Positions 25,846 to 34,214 of a DNA stretch of 64,000 nucleotides are shown here, piece by piece. The first letter of the stretch is position 1. Each line of letters opens with the position of its first letter. The stretch is from an uncultured Candidatus Peregrinibacteria bacterium (GTDB taxonomy: Bacteria > Patescibacteriota > Gracilibacteria > Peribacterales > Peribacteraceae). The notes under the pieces were generated by a model, which saw nothing but the letters and a program-made list of their open reading frames with translations, was not told the DNA's origin and made no database searches. The position numbers were made by a program, and so were the translations under genes. Location of the stretch: the NCBI GenBank assembly GCA_903825315.1, contig CAIKAD010000005.1:186001-250000 (forward strand), given 5' to 3'.

Positions 25846-25920
25846 GCTCCCGTAGTTCAACGGATAGAACGACCCTCTCCTAAGGGGTAAATGCAGGTTC
25901 GATTCCCGCCGGGAGTACCA
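25846..25920 (+). tRNA. tRNA-Arg (anticodon CCT)
   Basis: Acceptor GCTCCCG pairs with CGGGAGT. The anticodon loop CTCCTAA holds CCT at 34-36 and closes with stem ACCCT/GGGGT. The T-loop TTCGATT is present and CCA is encoded. One A-C mismatch lies in the T-stem. It reads AGG codons. Confidence 0.93.
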
Positions 25921-26009
25921 TCGTATGATGAAGCAGGATGAAGGAGAGAGGGATCCGTGCAGGCCTGTCATCCAAAGTTTATTTAGCGAAGAGTGAAGGG
26001 GGCGAGGGG

Positions 26010-26037
26010 AATTCAATTCCCGCCGGGGGTTAACACC
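26010..26037 (+). pseudogene. Partial copy of a tRNA 3' end
   Basis: TTCAATTCCCGCCGGGGGTTA resembles the T-arm and acceptor end of the tRNA-Arg 100 bp upstream (TTCGATTCCCGCCGGGAGTACCA). It has no 5' half. It may be a leftover of an integration at the tRNA 3' end, or an eroded tandem copy. Confidence 0.5.
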
Positions 26038-26069
26038 GCAGTATTTCTGTTCTTCAGAAACATAACGGT

Positions 26070-26075
26070 TACACT
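26070..26075 (+). promoter_or_regulatory. -10 box for the P-loop kinase gene
   Basis: TACACT with 6 nt to the ATG at 26082; no SD site. Confidence 0.4.
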
Positions 26076-26081
26076 ATATGT

Positions 26082-26714
26082 ATGGCCGTCTATCTGATTG
26101 GAGGACCACCGAAATGCGGGAAGACAACGTTGGCGAAAGCACTTAGTAAAAAGCTGCTTGTTCCTTGGATTTCTTCCGACACTCTGGAGAATATTGTCCG
26201 GGTTTATACCCAGAAAGAGCAACACCCTCTACTATTCCCTCACAGTTATGTACGGGGAAAAAGTAATGACAAGTTCTATGCATATCACACTCCCGAAGCA
26301 ATAGTTCAGGGTTATGTGGAACAATCGAAAGCAACGTACGACGCCGTAAGCATGATTGTGGAAACCTATCTCACAGACCAAGATGATTTCATTGTGGAGG
26401 GATATCAGGTTACTCCGGAAATCGTCTATCGCATTCTGAAGAAATTCGGTGATGAACATATAAGGGCAGTATTTCTTCTAAGGCGAGATGAGGGGAGAAT
26501 GGTGCAGGACTTTCATAAATCCACAACTCCGAACGATTGGATTCTGCGAAAGACAAAGGAAGAAGCTACCTTTGCAAAAATTGCGAAGATGATTTCGGTG
26601 TATGCGGACTACACCGAGAAAGAAGCCAAGAAATACAAATTGCCTGTATTTGAAATGGATACGAATTTCAGTATTTCTCTTGAGAAGGTGATACAGCAAC
26701 TGTTATTCGGCTGA
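26082..26714 (+). CDS. P-loop kinase-like protein
   Basis: The protein has 210 aa. It begins with a nucleotide-binding strand and Walker A loop, YLIGGPPKCGKTTLAKALS (residues ~4-22). Features of a small-molecule kinase fold follow: ISSDTLENIVR, DDFIVEGYQVTPE, and an Arg-rich lid-like LLRRDEGRMVQDFHK. The family resembles 2-phosphoglycerate-kinase or AAA-type ATPase proteins; the substrate is unknown. Base composition is clearly lower in GC than the flanking genes. It lies just behind tRNA-Arg and a tRNA fragment, so acquisition is plausible. Confidence 0.7.
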   Translation: MAVYLIGGPPKCGKTTLAKALSKKLLVPWISSDTLENIVRVYTQKEQHPLLFPHSYVRGKSNDKFYAYHTPEAIVQGYVEQSKATYDAVSMIVETYLTDQDDFIVEGYQVTPEIVYRILKKFGDEHIRAVFLLRRDEGRMVQDFHKSTTPNDWILRKTKEEATFAKIAKMISVYADYTEKEAKKYKLPVFEMDTNFSISLEKVIQQLLFG

Positions 26715-26870
26715 ACGCTGGCTTAGATGCAAATAGTGCCTGCAGAATATACGTATGAATATCCTGACTTTATACCGTTTTCCCATTAGGGCTGAGGGAT
26801 ATCGGCAGCAGTCGGATGGTGGCATCGCAAGCAGTGGCTTCCGTGTCACGAACATGCTTCAATCCTGATC

Positions 26871-27647
26871 ATGACGCTCCTCCACGCCATCCTCCTTGGC
26901 ATTGTCGAAGGCATTTCCGAGTTCTTGCCGATCTCTTCCACGGCACACCTCATTCTCGCGTCGTCGCTCCTGCGGATACCGGCATCGGAATTCCTCAAGA
27001 GCTTTGAGATTTCCATCCAACTCGGCGCCATACTCGCCGTGGTCGTCCTCTACGCCAAGGCGATGGTTCGGCGTTTTGATGTGTGGCTGCGCGTGCTCGC
27101 GGCGTTCATTCCCACGGCGGTTCTGGGCCTGCTCTTCTACCACATCATCAAGAATTACCTGATGGAGAGCATCCCCGTGATCCTCGCCGCGCTCTTACTG
27201 GGCGGCATTGCGCTCATCGTTTTTGAGATGCTTCACCGTGAAGGTGCGGATTCTGCTGACGATCTTTCCAAGATCACCTATAGGCAGGCAGTTGCCATCG
27301 GCGTGTTCCAATCTCTCGCCTTCGTCCCCGGCGTCTCGCGCGCGGCGGCGACCATTGTGGGCGGCCTGCTCCTGGGCATCCGACGGAAGACAATCGTGGA
27401 ATTCTCATTTCTTCTTGCTGTGCCCACCATGGCAGCCGCGGTCGCGCTGGATCTTACAGAGACTGCTTTCTTGTTCACGCCACAGGAATGGATACTCCTT
27501 GGCGTCGGTCTTGCTGTCGCTTTCTTCGTTGCGCTTCTCAGTATTGCCTGGCTCCTCCGGTTCATTCAGCGGCGCTCCTTTATTCCATTCGGGTGGTATC
27601 GCATAGTGATCGCCGTGGTGTTTGCCCTTCTCTATTTCCGGGTGTGA
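26871..27647 (+). CDS. uppP: Undecaprenyl-diphosphatase
   Basis: The protein has 258 aa with about eight membrane segments (BacA/UppP type). It hydrolyses undecaprenyl-PP so that the carrier can be reused for peptidoglycan and glycans. The first signature EGISEFLPISSTAHL (residues ~13-27) and the second PGVSRAAATIVGG (about 152-164), with the catalytic Glu and Arg/Ser positions, are intact. The start is given by the EGI motif spacing; no SD is seen. It complements murG/ftsW, encoded 5 kb away. Confidence 0.96.
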   Translation: MTLLHAILLGIVEGISEFLPISSTAHLILASSLLRIPASEFLKSFEISIQLGAILAVVVLYAKAMVRRFDVWLRVLAAFIPTAVLGLLFYHIIKNYLMESIPVILAALLLGGIALIVFEMLHREGADSADDLSKITYRQAVAIGVFQSLAFVPGVSRAAATIVGGLLLGIRRKTIVEFSFLLAVPTMAAAVALDLTETAFLFTPQEWILLGVGLAVAFFVALLSIAWLLRFIQRRSFIPFGWYRIVIAVVFALLYFRV

Positions 27648-28252
27648 GGTCTTTGCTTATAGAAGGAGTACATACAGCAATTTCCACGTTCCCAAATACA
27701 TGAGGATCGCTGCCACGGTGAACCAGAATGGCCTTGTATGTTCCATCCGCGCACGTTGACGGTCTGCTTGTACATTTCTTTCATCTAACGATCGTTATGC
27801 AACCCTTCGACACTCTTTCAATATTTCTCCTGTAAGGATTCCGGAAGCGGCTCGTCTTAGCTTTTGTCCCCTCAGTCTGTCTTCGACATCGACACCCTCC
27901 GGTTTCCGGAGGAACGACTAGTGACTCGGACGGGCAGGGGTAATTTTTATTACCGAGAAGAGGCGTCGAATGGTTTCTCTCCTGCGGGTATTTTCCATTC
28001 TTCCGCAGGTGTTCTTCGCCAGCAAGAAGCGGGTGCTACCTCAGTGCCGGCCCCCGCCGACTGTCGAAAGAAGCATTCGCAGGAGAAGAGGAAACTCTGA
28101 GGGGGAGAGAAAGAGGAGTGTCGCGCGCACCAAGAGGAGAGGTAAGGCACTGAGTGTCGTACAATCGCTGCGGGAAGCCGCAAGTTCTTCTCGCCGGCAT
28201 TGTGCGTAAACTAGGATGCCGCCTCATCCGGCTTCCTTTTCCACCCCGTCGT
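27648..28252 (+). other. 605-bp spacer with several strong hairpins; possible structured leader or ncRNA
   Basis: No gene is supported. Clear stem-loops are CCTCCGG-TTT-CCGGAGG (about 27897-27914), GGTAAT-TTTT-ATTACC (about 27938-27953) and CCTGCGG...CCGCAGG (about 27983-28012), with GA-rich sequence downstream to 28150. I looked for RNase P, tmRNA and SRP signatures and did not find them. It could be a long 5' leader of the SLH gene or an independent RNA. Confidence 0.4.
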
Positions 28253-30016
28253 ATGCGCCGCTTTCTCCTGCTCTGCCTCGCATTCGTCCTGCCTGTAGCC
28301 GCACTTGCTCTCGATTATACCGACCATACCAGTCGCTACACCGACGCCCCCTTTTCCAAGCCGGAAGCTACTGCCATCAGTCTGCTCACGAACCTTGGGG
28401 CGGTGTCCGGGAATCCGGACGGGACCTTTGCTCCCAACCGCGCCATAAACCGCGCCGAGTTCCTCAAGATTGCTTTCCTCAGTATGCCTTCCGTGGCTGT
28501 TACAAGTTCGGATGCAGCATCCTGCTTCCCCGACGTCCGTAGCAGCGACTGGTTTAGTTCCTTTGTTTGTTTGGCGAAGAGGCGTGGCACTGTACAGGGG
28601 TACACCGACGGCAAGTTCCATCCTGAGCGGATCGTGAGCTACGCCGAGGCGCTTAAAATGACAGCGGAGCTCTATCGGGGCGGAGTGGATCCCGCCCCCT
28701 GGGAGAAGCGTTGCGCCAAGGCGGATGCCCTCAGCAATTGTCTTGTGTACGAAGACATCACCTACGCGGCCAATACGCCCTGGTACACGCGGTACGTGGA
28801 TTGGGCGCGCGGGCAGGGGTTGCTCCTTCCCATTTCTCTTTCGTACGATGCCCCGCTCACGCGCGGGCAGATGGCGCGTCTCGTTGCCAGCTTCGTGGCT
28901 GACCATGCAGGAGAACTGGAGGAGTACCGCGCACAGGAGCAGGGACGTTCGCTTTCTTCCGGCGCATCGAGCAGCAGCCGCACTTCTTCGTTGTCCAGTT
29001 CCGCCTCCAGCATCTCCTCAAGCATGTCATCGTCCCTGCCGTCTTCGTCCTCCTCTTCTTCCTCAGTTACTTCCTCCTCTTCTTCGCGAGTCTCTTACAT
29101 CCCTTCCCTGCCGGTACGCAGCAGGTTTCTCGTGCTGGGGACGTGGAGCGAGCCTATTGCAAGCGCGACGTTTCGGCCGGATCTGGAAGCAGTAGTTATT
29201 CGGATCATCCAGGTGAAATTGAAGACGAAGATCGTCTCTATCGACCGATTACAGGTGATGGATCGTGATGGCGTGGTGGTGGGCGATTTATACCTGGATC
29301 CGTATGATCATAATGACCTCACTTGGAAGGGGTCATTCAACAGCAGCGGAGCCTACCAAATTCCGAAGAATGACGAACGCGTTCTTGTTCTCCGTGCTCA
29401 CATAAAGGCAGGTAAGGACGGCGGGAAGACGGAGCAGCTGGTGCAGGTGGATACTTTTACGCTCTCGGTCGTCGGGCTTTCGAGCGGCGACACCTACAAT
29501 TCCGCATCCGAGACCTTCGTGTATCCCAAACATCAGACCGCAATGGGGCGCATTATGTCCGTACAGAGCGTTCTCCCCGCGCAGGGCATTTTGCCCATCG
29601 GGCAGCACCAACTCATTGCCTCCTTTACGATCACGGGTTCCGGCACAGCAGAGTCTGCGATGCGCGTGGAAAGTCTGATGTTCCAAGTGTCCAAGTCCTC
29701 CTCCATCGCTATTTCCAACTGGGAGCTGCGTGCGGTGCAGGGCGATGAGCGCGCTCCGTGCTCCGTCTCGGAAGGCGTGGTGGACTGTCTCGCATTGTCA
29801 CAGGAAGTCGGATCCCTGCAAGGCTCCCGTACGTATGAACTCCTGGGAGATGTTGCTGTGGACCAGGGGGCCCAGAATCCTTATCTCCAGGTGACGCTCG
29901 GCAATCCAGGGACAGTTGGCGAGAACGGCGGCATCCGCTGGACGGACGGTTCCGGCCACTTCACGTGGACGGAGCTCAATAATCCGATTGCCACGGGGAC
30001 GAAGTGGCAAGGCTAA
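28253..30016 (+). CDS. Surface protein with three S-layer homology (SLH) domains
   Basis: The protein has 587 aa from ATG 28253, where a signal peptide starts (RRFLLLCLAFVLPVAALA). In-frame codons back to 28154 give no better start. SLH repeats occupy about residues 20-75 (FSKPEATAISLLTNLG...NRAEFLKIAF), 85-140 (CFPDVRSSDWFSSFVCLAK...GYTDGKFHPER) and 165-225 (YTRYVDWARGQG...TRGQMARLV). SLH domains bind pyruvylated wall polymers. A Ser-only-like linker (~235-281) leads to a beta-rich C-terminal domain of about 300 residues, unrecognised. Long structured upstream DNA may regulate it. Confidence 0.88.
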   Translation: MRRFLLLCLAFVLPVAALALDYTDHTSRYTDAPFSKPEATAISLLTNLGAVSGNPDGTFAPNRAINRAEFLKIAFLSMPSVAVTSSDAASCFPDVRSSDWFSSFVCLAKRRGTVQGYTDGKFHPERIVSYAEALKMTAELYRGGVDPAPWEKRCAKADALSNCLVYEDITYAANTPWYTRYVDWARGQGLLLPISLSYDAPLTRGQMARLVASFVADHAGELEEYRAQEQGRSLSSGASSSSRTSSLSSSASSISSSMSSSLPSSSSSSSSVTSSSSSRVSYIPSLPVRSRFLVLGTWSEPIASATFRPDLEAVVIRIIQVKLKTKIVSIDRLQVMDRDGVVVGDLYLDPYDHNDLTWKGSFNSSGAYQIPKNDERVLVLRAHIKAGKDGGKTEQLVQVDTFTLSVVGLSSGDTYNSASETFVYPKHQTAMGRIMSVQSVLPAQGILPIGQHQLIASFTITGSGTAESAMRVESLMFQVSKSSSIAISNWELRAVQGDERAPCSVSEGVVDCLALSQEVGSLQGSRTYELLGDVAVDQGAQNPYLQVTLGNPGTVGENGGIRWTDGSGHFTWTELNNPIATGTKWQG

Positions 30017-30019
30017 TGA

Positions 30020-30082
30020 GTTTTCAGCTTTCAGTGATCAGCGGTCAGTACTCAGATTCTGAGCGCTGATAGCTGACAACTA
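30020..30082. repeat. TTTCAGCTATCAG-word hairpin between the SLH gene and pyrF
   Basis: Words TTTCAGCTTTCAGTGATCAGCGGTCAG (30020-30049) face inverted words CTGAGCGCTGATAGCTGAC (30059-30077), with CTCAG-ATT-CTGAG at the tip. It fills the gap between the convergent SLH and pyrF genes. A half-copy (CAGTTTTCAGCTTTCAGT) forms the last codons of sufS at 55337-55356. Confidence 0.7.
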
Positions 30083-30106
30083 ACCGCTTGCCGGAGAGAG
30101 ATCTCC

Positions 30107-30946
30107 CTAAAGGACTGCACGGATTTCAGCTGCCATTTTCTCCGCTGCCGCCTTTGCCGCGTCCTGCCAGTCGTCCTTATTTGAGGCGAAGATGACGGAG
30201 CGCGCCGCAACCACAATGGCGCCGGTGCCGTCCGGAATGAAGCCGAATTTTACGTCTTCCGCCTTGCCGCCCTGCGCGCCGTAGCCCGGGATGAGAATCG
30301 GAATGTGCGGCATGAGCGTTCGGAGGTACTTGAGTTCCTCCGGATACGTTGCTCCTACAACGGCGCCTACGAGCGAGAGGCTTGTCTCCGTGCCGAGCTG
30401 CTGGGCGCCCCAGCTTTCCACCAGTTGCGCCATATGTTCATGGACGGTCTCATCCCCCACCGGAAGGTCCTGCAGTTCGCCGGAAGAAGGGTTGCTCGTT
30501 TTGACGAGGACGAAGATGCCCTTGTCATTCCTAGAGGCCCGCTCCATGAATGGCTTGATACCATCGGAGCCGAGGTACGGGGAAACGGTGAGGGCGTCGA
30601 TCGGTGAACTGGCGCTGAGGTAGGCATCTGCGTATGCTTCGCATGTGGAGCCGATGTCGTTGCGCTTTCCGTCCGCGATGACGAGGAGCCCCTGCTTTTT
30701 GGCGTAGTCGCACACGTCCCAAAACACCTTCATCCCCTGCCAGCCGAGGACCTCGAAGTAAGCCATTTGCGGTTTGACGGATCCCGCGATGCCCTTTGTG
30801 GCATCGATAATCCCCTTGCAGAACGTGAGGACGCCTTCTGGCGTCTTGGGGAGGCTGGCGGGAAGTTTGCCCAGTTGAGGGTCGAGTCCCACGCAGACGG
30901 GGGATTTCTCCCTGGTGGCGAGGGTGAGGGAATCGGCGAAGTGCAT
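30107..30946 (-). CDS. pyrF: Orotidine 5'-phosphate decarboxylase
   Basis: The protein has 279 aa. It makes UMP from OMP in pyrimidine synthesis. The TIM-barrel opens with SPVCVGLDPQLGKLP. The catalytic Lys/Asp segment is IADGKRNDIGST (about residues 90-101), typical of the longer subfamily 2 (archaeal/mycobacterial-type PyrF). LVGAVVGATYPEEL and IPILIPGYGAQGG are phosphate-binding segments. No other pyr gene is in the window, so pathway context is missing, and no SD is visible. Confidence 0.95.
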   Translation of the reverse strand: MHFADSLTLATREKSPVCVGLDPQLGKLPASLPKTPEGVLTFCKGIIDATKGIAGSVKPQMAYFEVLGWQGMKVFWDVCDYAKKQGLLVIADGKRNDIGSTCEAYADAYLSASSPIDALTVSPYLGSDGIKPFMERASRNDKGIFVLVKTSNPSSGELQDLPVGDETVHEHMAQLVESWGAQQLGTETSLSLVGAVVGATYPEELKYLRTLMPHIPILIPGYGAQGGKAEDVKFGFIPDGTGAIVVAARSVIFASNKDDWQDAAKAAAEKMAAEIRAVL

Positions 30947-31013
30947 ACTTCTTTGGGTACTCAGTACAAGTGGTCCTATCGTAGCGGAGTGTTTGCCGCG
31001 AGCGAAGGGCGGA

Positions 31014-32048
31014 TCAGCGCCTCAGCATGGGGTTGGCGCATTCTCCCCGCTTGATGGCCCGCTGCGTGCAGGTGACTGTACCCTGGGAGGAGGTTTTTGC
31101 ATCGTCACTGCCCGTGTTTGGTTCTTCCTGCGTCCACTCAGTTTCGTCCGGCGTCAGTGCGGGCGATTCCGAGGAAGAGCCGGTTGTGCCGGGTAAGCTG
31201 TTCAGGAGGCCGCCGGTATCGAGGCCGGATTGCTCTATTTTTCCTACTGCCTCATCCAGTGTGATGGTATCTGTGGGGGCAACCACCACGAGGGGGCCAT
31301 TGTGCAGCTTTCCCTTTCCCTTGAGTGACAGCGCGAAGAACGTGTGGGTTACGTTGCAGGTGATGTCCGATGAGCGCAGCCCCGCTCTGTCCATAGTCAT
31401 GCTGATATTGAACGTGAAGGAGGGGGGGATGTGCTTGAGAGGAATGGTGATACCGGGCATGTCTTCGGCCGTGGCATCACGCAGGGCTTTCATGATCTCC
31501 TTCAGGACTTCCCGCTTGAGGGTGATGGTGTACACGGTCATGTCCTTCTTCTCTAGGGAGGAAATAGTAAAGAACTGGTCCAGTTCCTCGAGAGCTGACA
31601 GCAGAGATTCGTCTTGTGTATTCCATTCGCTGTTCATCTCGTCGAGAGGCAGTGCAATCCACTGCTTCATGGTGAGCTTACTGAGAACGTTCGTCCCGTC
31701 CCGCTGGAATTTTCCGTCCACGGATTCCACTCGTACATATACCGTGCGGTCCACCACGCGCATCTGCAGCTTGGCGCGCAGGTTCACCTCCTCTCCCTTC
31801 ACATCCACGGTCATCTTCATTGTGCTCTTCATGTCCAGTCCCTTGCCTTCCGTACTCCCCGAAAGCCAAGCAGAGAAGTAGTAGTTTGCGTAGCGACCGT
31901 GCATTTCCATGGAGGAATCCATCGGCCGCTGCTCCATGGCGAGGAGCGCCCCATAGAGTTCACTGAATGAGGAGTACGCCTGCGCCAGGTTCCCGATGGG
32001 AGCGGCGAGAAGCGTAAGGGCAAGACAGGCTGAGAGGGCACGACGCAT
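31014..32048 (-). CDS. Exported protein of unknown function, LolA/LppX-like in outline
   Basis: The protein has 344 aa from ATG 32048; the signal peptide is RALSACLALTLLAAPIGNLAQA. The mature part has alternating strands with patterns such as MEMHGRYANYYFSAWLSG and TMKMTVDVKGEEVNLRAKLQ, then VYVRVESVDGKF and YTITLKREVLKEIM. This outline recalls half-barrel lipid or lipoprotein carriers (LolA/LppX, DUF6612-like), but no diagnostic motif is present. There is no lipobox Cys. A C-terminal acidic Ser/Thr tail holds a few Cys. A TGT-TATACT box lies about 22 nt upstream. Confidence 0.55.
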   Translation of the reverse strand: MRRALSACLALTLLAAPIGNLAQAYSSFSELYGALLAMEQRPMDSSMEMHGRYANYYFSAWLSGSTEGKGLDMKSTMKMTVDVKGEEVNLRAKLQMRVVDRTVYVRVESVDGKFQRDGTNVLSKLTMKQWIALPLDEMNSEWNTQDESLLSALEELDQFFTISSLEKKDMTVYTITLKREVLKEIMKALRDATAEDMPGITIPLKHIPPSFTFNISMTMDRAGLRSSDITCNVTHTFFALSLKGKGKLHNGPLVVVAPTDTITLDEAVGKIEQSGLDTGGLLNSLPGTTGSSSESPALTPDETEWTQEEPNTGSDDAKTSSQGTVTCTQRAIKRGECANPMLRR

Positions 32049-32101
32049 GGATAAGGGGGGAAACTGGACGGAGTATAACATTCCGGTCGATCGAGCCATT
32101 C

Positions 32102-33601
32102 TTACTCCATAATCCCCTGCCGGTACTGCAGGGCTTCCGCGATGTGTGTTGCTGCAATGGCATCCGCTCCTTCCAGGTCCGCGATGGTGCGCGCCACCTT
32201 AATCGTGCGATGAAATCCTCGTGCCGTGAGGTTGAGACGCTGCGTGGCTTGGTTGAGGAGCTTTTTGCAGGCAGCATCCAGCGGACAGAGCGTATCGATG
32301 TGTTTGACGCTCATTTCCTTATTGGTGCTCACCGGCAGTCCCCGGAACCGTTCCTGCTGCCGCTCCCGCGCACATTGAACGCGTTTCCGAATATCTTCCG
32401 AGGAAAGGCCGTTGATCTTTGGTGCTTTCTGGAGATCCTCGATGGGCACAGCTTTCACATCCACTTTAAGATCGATGCGGTCGAGGAGTGGCGCGCTGAT
32501 GCGCCGGCCGATCTTGAAGGCGCCGCCCGCGCTGAACTCCGGGGGGTTCATGGCAGCCACCAGAATAAAGTCCGCCGGAAAGGTGATGCTCCCCTGAGCG
32601 CGCGTGATGGTGATGGTGCGGTCCTCGAGCGGCTGGCGGAGCACTTCCAGTACCTGCGCGGGGAATTCCGCAAGTTCATCAAGGAAGAGAACGCCGCGGT
32701 GCGCGAGGGAGATTTCGCCCGGCCCCGGGATTTGCCCCCCACCCACAATACTCACGCCGCTTGCGGTGTGGTGCACCACGCGAAAGGGGCGTTGCCGGAG
32801 GAGCGGCGTATCTTCCGGGAGCAGGTTTGCGACGGAATAGATCTGTGTGACTTCGATGGACTCTTCCTGCGTGAGCGGCGGAAGGATGCCGCGGAATGCG
32901 CGTGCCAGGAGTGTCTTGCCCGATCCCGGCGTACCGCACAGGAGCACGTTGTGCCCGCCCGCCGCCGCGATCTCCATAGCGCGCTTGGCATGCTCCTGTC
33001 CGCGGATGTCGCGCAAGTCCACGATGTCCGCTGTGGTCAAGACGCTGCATGCGGGCGGATCAATCTTTTCCGGCTTCCGGTCACCCTGGAGGATATCCAC
33101 TACCTCATTGAGGCTCCCCGCCGCGATCACATCTACACCTGGAATGAGCGCCGCCTCCGGACCATTGACGACAGGGACGACGAGCGTCTTGATACCCATC
33201 TTCTTGCAGGCGATCGCTGCGGGGAGAACGCCTGTCACGTGCCGCAGCGTCCCGTCGAGCGCGAGTTCGCCGAGGAAAGCGGTGTTCCTCAGGATCCCCT
33301 CATTGAGTGTGAGCATGTCCATGGAAAGGAGAATGCCGAGCGCGATGGGCAGGTCGTACCGCGGTCCCACTTTGCGCAGGTCTGCCGGCGCAAGGTTCAC
33401 CGTGATCACGCGGCCGGTCTTGAGGCGGAACCCGCTCGAGCGCAGTGCCATCCGCACGCGCTGCTTACTCTCCTGCACGGCAGTGTCCCCCAGCCCGACG
33501 ATAAAGAAGAGCGCCCGCTCGCCGCCGGTGTGGCCTACTTCCACGGTGATGCGTTCGCATTCGAGTCCGACGTTGGCGAAGGAGGTGAGGGAGGCAGGCA
33601 T
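32102..33601 (-). CDS. comM: YifB/ComM family Mg-chelatase-like AAA+ ATPase
   Basis: The protein has 499 aa when started at ATG 33601, which aligns with the family N-terminus (SLTSFANVGLECERITVEV); a GTG at 33649 would add 16 residues. It has an N-terminal Lon-protease-S5-like fold (ALFFIVGLGDTAVQESKQRV), Walker A GTPGSGKTLLAR near residue 210, Walker B LFLDELAEF, and a C-terminal helical domain (RGFHRTIKVARTIADLE). In competent bacteria ComM is a branch-migration helicase that helps integrate taken-up DNA. It is divergent from yraN, a usual neighbour. Confidence 0.93.
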   Translation of the reverse strand: MPASLTSFANVGLECERITVEVGHTGGERALFFIVGLGDTAVQESKQRVRMALRSSGFRLKTGRVITVNLAPADLRKVGPRYDLPIALGILLSMDMLTLNEGILRNTAFLGELALDGTLRHVTGVLPAAIACKKMGIKTLVVPVVNGPEAALIPGVDVIAAGSLNEVVDILQGDRKPEKIDPPACSVLTTADIVDLRDIRGQEHAKRAMEIAAAGGHNVLLCGTPGSGKTLLARAFRGILPPLTQEESIEVTQIYSVANLLPEDTPLLRQRPFRVVHHTASGVSIVGGGQIPGPGEISLAHRGVLFLDELAEFPAQVLEVLRQPLEDRTITITRAQGSITFPADFILVAAMNPPEFSAGGAFKIGRRISAPLLDRIDLKVDVKAVPIEDLQKAPKINGLSSEDIRKRVQCARERQQERFRGLPVSTNKEMSVKHIDTLCPLDAACKKLLNQATQRLNLTARGFHRTIKVARTIADLEGADAIAATHIAEALQYRQGIME

Positions 33602-33705
33602 GTGGCGTGGGAGAAGAGAAGGCTTTGCGGATAGTGTACTTTCGTTCACCTATTGTTCGGCAAGAGGAATGGGTAGACAAATGTACACCTTTAGTATAAT
33701 TTGAA

Positions 33706-33714
33706 TGGTATAGT
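33706..33714 (+). promoter_or_regulatory. Extended -10 promoter for yraN (leaderless)
   Basis: TGG-TATAGT followed by 8 nt to the ATG at 33723. A second TATAAT lies at 33695-33700; its complement offers a -10 for comM in the other direction. Confidence 0.55.
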
Positions 33715-33722
33715 GCATTCCC

Positions 33723-34124
33723 ATGGCCGTTTCTCTTCACCATTCGCCCACAGCTTCCCATCTCTGTTTGGGACGGGAGGGCGAGAGAATTGCCGAACGG
33801 TTCCTGGAGCATCTCGGGTACAGGATTCTCGACCGCAACGTGCGGTTGGGAAGGGATGAGATCGACCTTGTGGCATTCGATCCGGTTGATCAGGTGAGGG
33901 TCTTCGTGGAGGTGAAATCGCGCAGATCACAGAGTGAAGAATATCCGGCACGCATGAATGCAAGTCCCTTCAAAATCCGAAAGTTCCAGCGCGCGGTGGA
34001 TCGGTGGCTTGCGGAGCATGATGAGGATGGGTATGTCCGCCTCGATCTTGTCTGCGTGGAAGAAGGAAAAGTGACGGAGCACTTCAAAGAGATCGGGGCA
34101 CAGGACGGGGAAACCTACGAGTGA
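33723..34124 (+). CDS. yraN: YraN/UPF0102 family endonuclease-like protein
   Basis: The protein has 133 aa. It has the restriction-endonuclease-like core of UPF0102: GREGERIAERFLEHLGYRILDRNVR, GRDEIDLVAFD (Asp of the PD-D/ExK site) and VFVEVKSRRS (ExK). It is thought to act on branched DNA, and its role is not settled. It is next to comM, as in many bacteria, supporting a link with DNA processing or uptake. The start is leaderless by the -10 position. Confidence 0.93.
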   Translation: MAVSLHHSPTASHLCLGREGERIAERFLEHLGYRILDRNVRLGRDEIDLVAFDPVDQVRVFVEVKSRRSQSEEYPARMNASPFKIRKFQRAVDRWLAEHDEDGYVRLDLVCVEEGKVTEHFKEIGAQDGETYE

Positions 34125-34170
34125 TCATGCTTCTTCCGACGGCCCTTCAACTGCGCTCAGAGCCTCGAGG

Positions 34171-34214
34171 AATTTCAACATTCTCTATTCTTGATTCTGC
34201 ATTCATCATTCTCC
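34171..34214. repeat. ATTCTTGATTCTGCATTC-word array (single arm)
   Basis: ATTCTCTATTCTTGATTCTG and CATTCATCATTCTCC words run up to and into the pgl stop codon; no inverted partner was found close by. It is a one-armed member of the spacer word repeats. Confidence 0.45.

Noticed and set aside
27864-28100. Possible 78-aa gene in the spacer before the SLH gene
   Set aside because: TTG start, no SD, no family pattern, and it runs over several perfect hairpins.
27648-28252. RNase P RNA, tmRNA or SRP RNA in the hairpin-rich spacer
   Set aside because: None of the conserved core strings of these RNAs could be found.
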